From the NCBI RefSeq assembly GCF_003112675.1, contig NZ_BFAY01000002.1, positions 1 through 64,000 on the forward strand: DNA of 64,000 bases. The letters are read 5' to 3'. Of the stretch, positions 60,221 to 64,000 are shown in pieces. A program made the translations under genes and the position numbers. The first letter of the stretch is position 1. The number at the start of each line of letters is the position of its first letter. Under the pieces are notes generated by a model. It did not search any database and had not been told where the DNA came from. It worked only from the letters and a program-made list of their open reading frames with translations. The stretch comes from Leptospira johnsonii. Lineage in GTDB: Bacteria; Spirochaetota; Leptospiria; Leptospirales; Leptospiraceae.

Positions 60221-61564
60221 TCAGCGATTTTTAGGGGAGAAGATGGATACTGCTTCCAAATGAGGAGTCTGAGGGAATGGATCGCAAAGTAGGAACTCCT
60301 CCATTTGGTAGGATTCTTCCAAAAGGCGGGCGTCTCTTAAGAGATTTTCCGGATTGCAGGAAATATAGATCAGCTGGGAAACAGGATTAGAATTTAAGAA
60401 GGTACATAATTCAGGAGAAAGGCCGCTTCTGGGAGGGTCGGCAATCACTACAGAATCTTTCCAAGGTAGATTTGCGGAGGACATTTTCTCCAGACCTTTT
60501 TTATGGAAAAGATCAAAGGCCAGAAATTCTATCTTTTTGTCCGGGAACACTTCTTGTAGGAACTCCTCACCTGCTGATACGGAAGAAGGCACGATATCAA
60601 TTCCTAGGATCCTGGAAAATTTTTCTCCGAATAGAATGGAGAAAAATCCGCTCCCGCAGAAAAGGTCCGCTAAATTCTCCGCGGGTTTGATCTTAGATCT
60701 AATAAATTCTAAAATTTTAATGAACTCTTTCGGATTCGGCTGGAAGAATCCATCAAAGGGAATTTTGAATTTTTTACCCCATACTTCTTCTATCAGATAA
60801 ACATTTCCTCTGATCGCAATCGCTTCTCCTGAGGCGGAAATTTCTCCCTTTTTGCGGTTAAAACAAAAGACTATGTTTTTAGCGCTTAGGACTTCTTTCG
60901 CTTTTTCCGCAACTTGGTTCATCAGATCTTCGTCCTTGAAGTCTTCTGTGAATGTGAGGATACTCATGGAGTCGTCGGTAAAAACTGATTTGCGAAGAGT
61001 GAAATATTTTAGATAACCTGTTTCCTTTTTGCGATCATATTCCAATTCAGGAAAAGATTCCAAAAGTTTTTGGAATAAAGGCATTTCAGAATTTGCCCAG
61101 TCTGTTTGGATCGAACAGTTCCCTATAGGTACAATCCTTCTAAAATTTCCCGACATTCTTAAGCCGACGACCCGCCCTGGGAAAACTGCAAAGTCCATAC
61201 GATTTCGGTAAGAATAAGAAGAATCCGCAGGAGAAACTCCTTTGTGAATCGGATTGAAATTTTCTAATCCTTTTAGGATTGGCTCTGATGTTAATTTGAA
61301 TTGTTCCGGATAGGGCAGGTGTTGACCTGAGCATCCTCCACATTCTCCGAAACTTGGGCATAACGGAGAAGAAACCCTCGTTTCTAAATGGGTAGGGTTC
61401 CATTTATAGAAAACTTTTCTTTTTCCGAATTTGTATACATCATATACGTCTCCCGGGAGAGAATAAGGGATTTCTATTTTTCTTTTTCCTAATGTACCTT
61501 CTCCTCTTAGGTTAGGAAGAAGGTTCTCGATTTCTAAAACTCCGAAAGGTTCCTGATCAAACAT
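60221..61564 (-). CDS. TrmA/RlmD-family RNA 5-methyluridine methyltransferase
   Basis: The 447-residue enzyme has an N-terminal OB/TRAM-like segment, the 4Fe-4S cluster residues CPSFGECGGCSGQH with a fourth Cys near NCSIQ, a central domain, and an AdoMet-binding fold (NLADLFCGSGFFSILFG, ILGIDIVPSSVSAGEEF). DPPRSGLSPELCTFLN and YISCNPENLLRDARLL carry the catalytic Cys and proton-shuttling residues. It should methylate a uracil C5 in rRNA or tRNA. Which RNA is not shown. It overlaps nothing, but lies 3 bp after the acidic protein gene on the same strand. Confidence 0.9.
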   Translation of the reverse strand: MFDQEPFGVLEIENLLPNLRGEGTLGKRKIEIPYSLPGDVYDVYKFGKRKVFYKWNPTHLETRVSSPLCPSFGECGGCSGQHLPYPEQFKLTSEPILKGLENFNPIHKGVSPADSSYSYRNRMDFAVFPGRVVGLRMSGNFRRIVPIGNCSIQTDWANSEMPLFQKLLESFPELEYDRKKETGYLKYFTLRKSVFTDDSMSILTFTEDFKDEDLMNQVAEKAKEVLSAKNIVFCFNRKKGEISASGEAIAIRGNVYLIEEVWGKKFKIPFDGFFQPNPKEFIKILEFIRSKIKPAENLADLFCGSGFFSILFGEKFSRILGIDIVPSSVSAGEEFLQEVFPDKKIEFLAFDLFHKKGLEKMSSANLPWKDSVVIADPPRSGLSPELCTFLNSNPVSQLIYISCNPENLLRDARLLEESYQMEEFLLCDPFPQTPHLEAVSIFSPKNR

Positions 61565-61567
61565 GGA

Positions 61568-62011
61568 TTAAGGACGAATGTCTATATTCTCCAAACCTTG
61601 GTTGGTAAATATCTCTTCGTATTTGCTGATATAAGGAGCTTCTTTTTCTATTCGCTCTTCTATCGCCATAGAAGCCACGCCTGTTTCTCCGTATTCTTGG
61701 AGGAAATCTCTTCTGGCCATTCTGTGGATCAGCTCGTCCCAGAATAATTCATTATCGTAATCGGAAATGATATCGAATATATCCGTTTGGTCTTCGAATT
61801 TTCGGGTAGGGAAATACACATCGTCTGCAGCATCGTAGTCAACGAATTCCTGCTTTCCAAAATCTTTTGCAAAGGAAAGTATGTATTGCTCGAGTTCGGC
61901 ATAGGAATTTAATTCCTCGTCACCTTCGTTAAAAGCATTGATCATCCAACTGGAGATCGCGATGGATTTTAGTAAGGTTTCGTACTGCTCGGGTGTGAAC
62001 TCAATTTTCAT
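61568..62011 (-). CDS. Acidic cytoplasmic protein of unknown function
   Basis: The 147-residue protein has no signal or membrane segment. It is very acidic (FNEGDEELNSYAELEQYI, DDVYFPTRKFEDQTDIFDIISDYDNELFWDELI), with a short helical start (MKIEFTPEQYETLLKSIAISSWMI). I do not recognise the family. The ATG at 62011 has GAGGA 7 bp upstream; an upstream start at 62035 is possible. It is the first gene of a unit with the RNA methyltransferase and SpoIID genes. Confidence 0.65.
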   Translation of the reverse strand: MKIEFTPEQYETLLKSIAISSWMINAFNEGDEELNSYAELEQYILSFAKDFGKQEFVDYDAADDVYFPTRKFEDQTDIFDIISDYDNELFWDELIHRMARRDFLQEYGETGVASMAIEERIEKEAPYISKYEEIFTNQGLENIDIRP

Positions 62012-62549
62012 GCAAAATCCTCGAATTAAGGTCAATTTTAACTGGAGAGCCCAAGGAGCTACCAGATTTTTTCAGGGCTATACCTACTTTAGAACCTTCT
62101 TATTTTATATTTTCCTGGTTTCAGGGTTCGGGTTTTGTGCAAGCACACAGAGATTCGAACAATTGAAAAAAGTAAAAGACGACAAGGCCTTAGTATATGT
62201 GCTTAGGCCAGATAGAGAAGCTCAGTCCATATTCTCCTTTGGCATAGAATTGTATAAATATCCTGGATCTTTTAAAGAAGGCGGCAGCAGTTTATTTCAA
62301 AAATTCGGATTGGAGTCAGGAGAGTATAAGATCTTAGAACTGACGCCCGGATTTTATACGCTGAAATGTAGAGACTTCGAAAAAGTTTTTTTTGCGAAAG
62401 AAGGTAAGATCTTATTCTTATCTATAGAACTTTATAATACTGGGAACTTCTCCTTACCTGATCTATTCATTCAGGAATCCAAACCGGAAGATGCACTTAG
62501 ATCCTTATTAGAAGGAAAAAGAATGTATAGGAATTCTTCCGAAAACTAA
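62010..62549 (+). CDS. Putative lipoprotein of unknown function
   Basis: The ~179-residue product, if started at 62010, has a long N-region before a hydrophobic segment and a lipobox-like GFGFCAS. The mature part (STQRFEQLKKVKDDKALVYVLRPDR) has alternating strand-like segments and resembles DUF2846-type lipoproteins (VYVLRP, then GEYKILELTPGFYTLKCR). The start is uncertain: this ATG shares bases with the divergent ATG at 62011, and AAGGAG at 62056 has no standard start codon close by in frame. It converges with the hydrolase gene with 4-bp overlap. Confidence 0.55.
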   Translation: MQNPRIKVNFNWRAQGATRFFQGYTYFRTFLFYIFLVSGFGFCASTQRFEQLKKVKDDKALVYVLRPDREAQSIFSFGIELYKYPGSFKEGGSSLFQKFGLESGEYKILELTPGFYTLKCRDFEKVFFAKEGKILFLSIELYNTGNFSLPDLFIQESKPEDALRSLLEGKRMYRNSSEN

Positions 62550-63421
62550 GGATTCCAATGAGAGATCAGCTCTTCCAGATAGTACTGGAAGTTTTTTGCA
62601 CCTTTAGACCTTCCCATCGCCATCCAATCTAAATGTCCTCCACCTTTGATCTCCCAGAAAATTTTAGGATCTTTTGCTTTTTGGAAAAGTTCCATCCCAT
62701 TCGGATAGGAAACGATCTGGTCCTCGGTTCCATGTACTACCAATAGTTTTACCGGAGAAATTTGATCCGCTACTTCTCCGGGACTTAAATGATCCGAGAA
62801 GAAGAATCCGACCAACTGTCCTATCGGAAAGAAAAACACTCTCTCTGCCACGGTTTTAGCCACATGAGAATAATATGCGAAGGTGCCATCGCCTACGACC
62901 AGTAATAATCCCTCTTTGTTTTGCATTTCTCCTACGGCCCGTATCGCAATTGCTCCGCCCATACTTTGTCCGTAAACGATCCAAGGAATACCCAGTTCTT
63001 TTGCTCTGTTCTGTTGGAATTTCAGGATTTCTTTAGAATCTTCTAATATAGGTTCCTTCTCCGCTTCTCCTTCCGAATCTCCGTAACCTCTATAGTCCCA
63101 GATCACTAATTCATAACCTTTTTCAACAAGCCATACAAGACTGATATAGTGGCTAGACATATTGTCCCCATTTCCATGGAACTGAAGAATGCTCGCCTTT
63201 GCTTTTATCTTAGAGGGTTTGAAGATCCAAACTTTGATATTTGTCCCGTCTTTCATTCGGAGAGAAAGTTTCTCTGGTTGGAATCCCATTTTTTCAGGAG
63301 GAATATACATTTCCCTAGTAGGGTAAAATAACATAGAAGAACAATTGCCTAATAGAAACAGAATGAGAACGGGATAGTAAATATATTTAAAATTGATACA
63401 CATAGGAGAAGCTGGCTTCAT
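62546..63421 (-). CDS. Alpha/beta hydrolase lipoprotein (YfhR/BEM46-like)
   Basis: The 291-residue protein has a leader ending in LLGNC, so it is probably a lipoprotein. It has the alpha/beta hydrolase core of the BEM46 type: ILQFHGNGDNMSSH (oxyanion hole), DYRGYGDSEG, the nucleophile in VYGQSMGGAIAIRA, an Asp in VHGTEDQIVSY, and the His in KGGGHLDW. The substrate could be an ester or amide at the cell surface. AAAGGA precedes the ATG at 63421 by 7 bp; another ATG at 63403 gives a shorter leader. It overlaps the upstream gene by 35 bp. Confidence 0.85.
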   Translation of the reverse strand: MKPASPMCINFKYIYYPVLILFLLGNCSSMLFYPTREMYIPPEKMGFQPEKLSLRMKDGTNIKVWIFKPSKIKAKASILQFHGNGDNMSSHYISLVWLVEKGYELVIWDYRGYGDSEGEAEKEPILEDSKEILKFQQNRAKELGIPWIVYGQSMGGAIAIRAVGEMQNKEGLLLVVGDGTFAYYSHVAKTVAERVFFFPIGQLVGFFFSDHLSPGEVADQISPVKLLVVHGTEDQIVSYPNGMELFQKAKDPKIFWEIKGGGHLDWMAMGRSKGAKNFQYYLEELISHWNP

Positions 63422-64000
63422 TATAATTCCTTTGGGCTTTTGCCTCTAATCTCAATTCATGATTGGCATGGATAGCATAACGAAATCCTAATTGTGCCTT
63501 ATAATCGTCCGGGATCCCATAAACTGAAAAAGTATAATAATGCAAAGACAATACCGCTTTGAAAGAATCAAAATTTGCGATCCAATAGGCTGCAATTTGA
63601 GGAGCTACGATTGCATTCGTATCATACTTACCGTTGTATCTTACTTTTGCTCCTGCCTGAGCGGAGAATAAAAAACGTTTTGGTCCTTCTGAAAATTGGT
63701 CCTGGAAGCTATAGCCAAAAGTAGTTTCTATATTTGCATTCGTAACTCTCTCATATTTTTCGGATTTTGAAACATCATCCAATCTATACAGTGTGTAAGA
63801 CAGATCTTCCGGCCGGAGGACAGCCTGCCATTCCAGAAGTTTTCTATCTTCCTTGTTCCTACTTTTCTCGTAAACGGAGGAGTCCGCTCCTGAATCCACA
63901 AAATAAGAAACCGAGCGACCTAATGAATTGTAAGGAGTTAATGAAAGAAGCCGAACGATATGGAATTCTTCTAGATGTAACTTTTTAGAATCCTGGTAAT
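63387..64000 (-). CDS. Beta-barrel C-terminal part of a DUF4105-type envelope protein, cut by window edge
   Basis: The reading frame stays open from 63387 to the window edge, so the N-terminus is missing. Visible sequence upstream of the GTG at 63899 reads ...LLSLTPYNSLGRSVSYFVDSG, continuing the protein. About 200 residues are visible. They alternate aromatic and polar residues in strands (FLFSAQAGAKVRYNG, AAYWIANFDSFKAVLSLHYYTFSVYG, YNEASFSYVYQF) and end in aromatic Phe, as in outer-membrane beta-barrels. The layout resembles the C-terminal part of DUF4105 proteins. The assignment is moderate because the diagnostic N-terminus is outside. Confidence 0.6.
   Translation of the reverse strand, partial: YQDSKKLHLEEFHIVRLLSLTPYNSLGRSVSYFVDSGADSSVYEKSRNKEDRKLLEWQAVLRPEDLSYTLYRLDDVSKSEKYERVTNANIETTFGYSFQDQFSEGPKRFLFSAQAGAKVRYNGKYDTNAIVAPQIAAYWIANFDSFKAVLSLHYYTFSVYGIPDDYKAQLGFRYAIHANHELRLEAKAQRNYNEASFSYVYQF

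Noticed and set aside
1..64000. CRISPR array, insertion sequence, prophage, tRNA or rRNA
   Set aside because: No regular repeat-spacer pattern, transposase, integrase, phage genes or structural RNA signature was seen by eye on either strand.

Overview
The window reads as chromosomal DNA of a Leptospira-type spirochaete. This is inferred from the moderate GC content, the very large share of short secreted lipoproteins with spirochaete-style relaxed lipoboxes (for example LTIHC, LSFANC, FTYC), the mix of ATG, GTG and TTG starts, and gene families typical of that genus: 7TM-SpoIIE phosphatases, MlaC plus RND plus lipoprotein operons, sterol-desaturase-like proteins and DUF445 proteins. I saw no rRNA, tRNA, CRISPR array, insertion sequence or prophage. 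The species cannot be named from the sequence alone.

Layout. 0-2 kb: two lipoproteins. 2.2-8.9 kb: a CPYC flavoprotein divergent from a LysR regulator, a TauD-like dioxygenase, and a single-chain biotin-dependent acyl-CoA carboxylase. 9.4-13.4 kb: a sulfate ABC importer operon (sbp, cysT, cysW, cysA, minus strand). 13.5-20.3 kb: a membrane-anchored SpoIIE phosphatase, polytopic membrane proteins and small lipoproteins. 20.4-23.7 kb: pirin, an HtrA-like protease with no export signal, an ABM-type monooxygenase and a nitronate monooxygenase. 24.2-28.3 kb: an MlaC-like / RND / lipoprotein operon that probably moves lipids across the envelope. 28.4-35.98 kb: a Het-C/phospholipase-like secreted protein, a DUF2064 glycosyltransferase, secreted proteins, a sterol-desaturase homologue, a saccharopine-dehydrogenase-like enzyme and a lipoprotein pair, one member of which carries HEGGH. 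36.0-38.5 kb: a DNA-damage operon of SRAP, UmuD and UmuC.

The most distinctive region is 38.8-51.8 kb, all on the plus strand. It holds two complete sets of the circularly permuted ATP-grasp / alpha-E / transglutaminase system, predicted in the literature to be a peptide-ligase system. In one set the three functions are separate genes; in the other, ATP-grasp and alpha-E are fused. Between the sets lie an imelysin-like lipoprotein and a TonB-dependent receptor, packed so tightly against the second set that co-transcription is likely. 51.9-64 kb is mostly housekeeping: fatty-acid desaturase, pyrE, a LolD/FtsX-type ABC exporter, a SpoIID-like lipoprotein, a TrmA-family RNA methyltransferase, a lipoprotein hydrolase, and a beta-barrel protein cut by the window edge.

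Observations I rate highest: UmuD carries Thr and Arg at the two positions where Ser60 and Lys97 form the catalytic dyad in E. coli UmuD; the duplicated ATP-grasp locus has a TonB receptor inside it, and its fused ATP-grasp copy has lost the glycine-rich loop; a perfect 14-bp AU-rich inverted repeat encloses the start codon of the Het-C-like gene; and a two-hairpin dispersed intergenic repeat plus a short palindrome family recur through the window.
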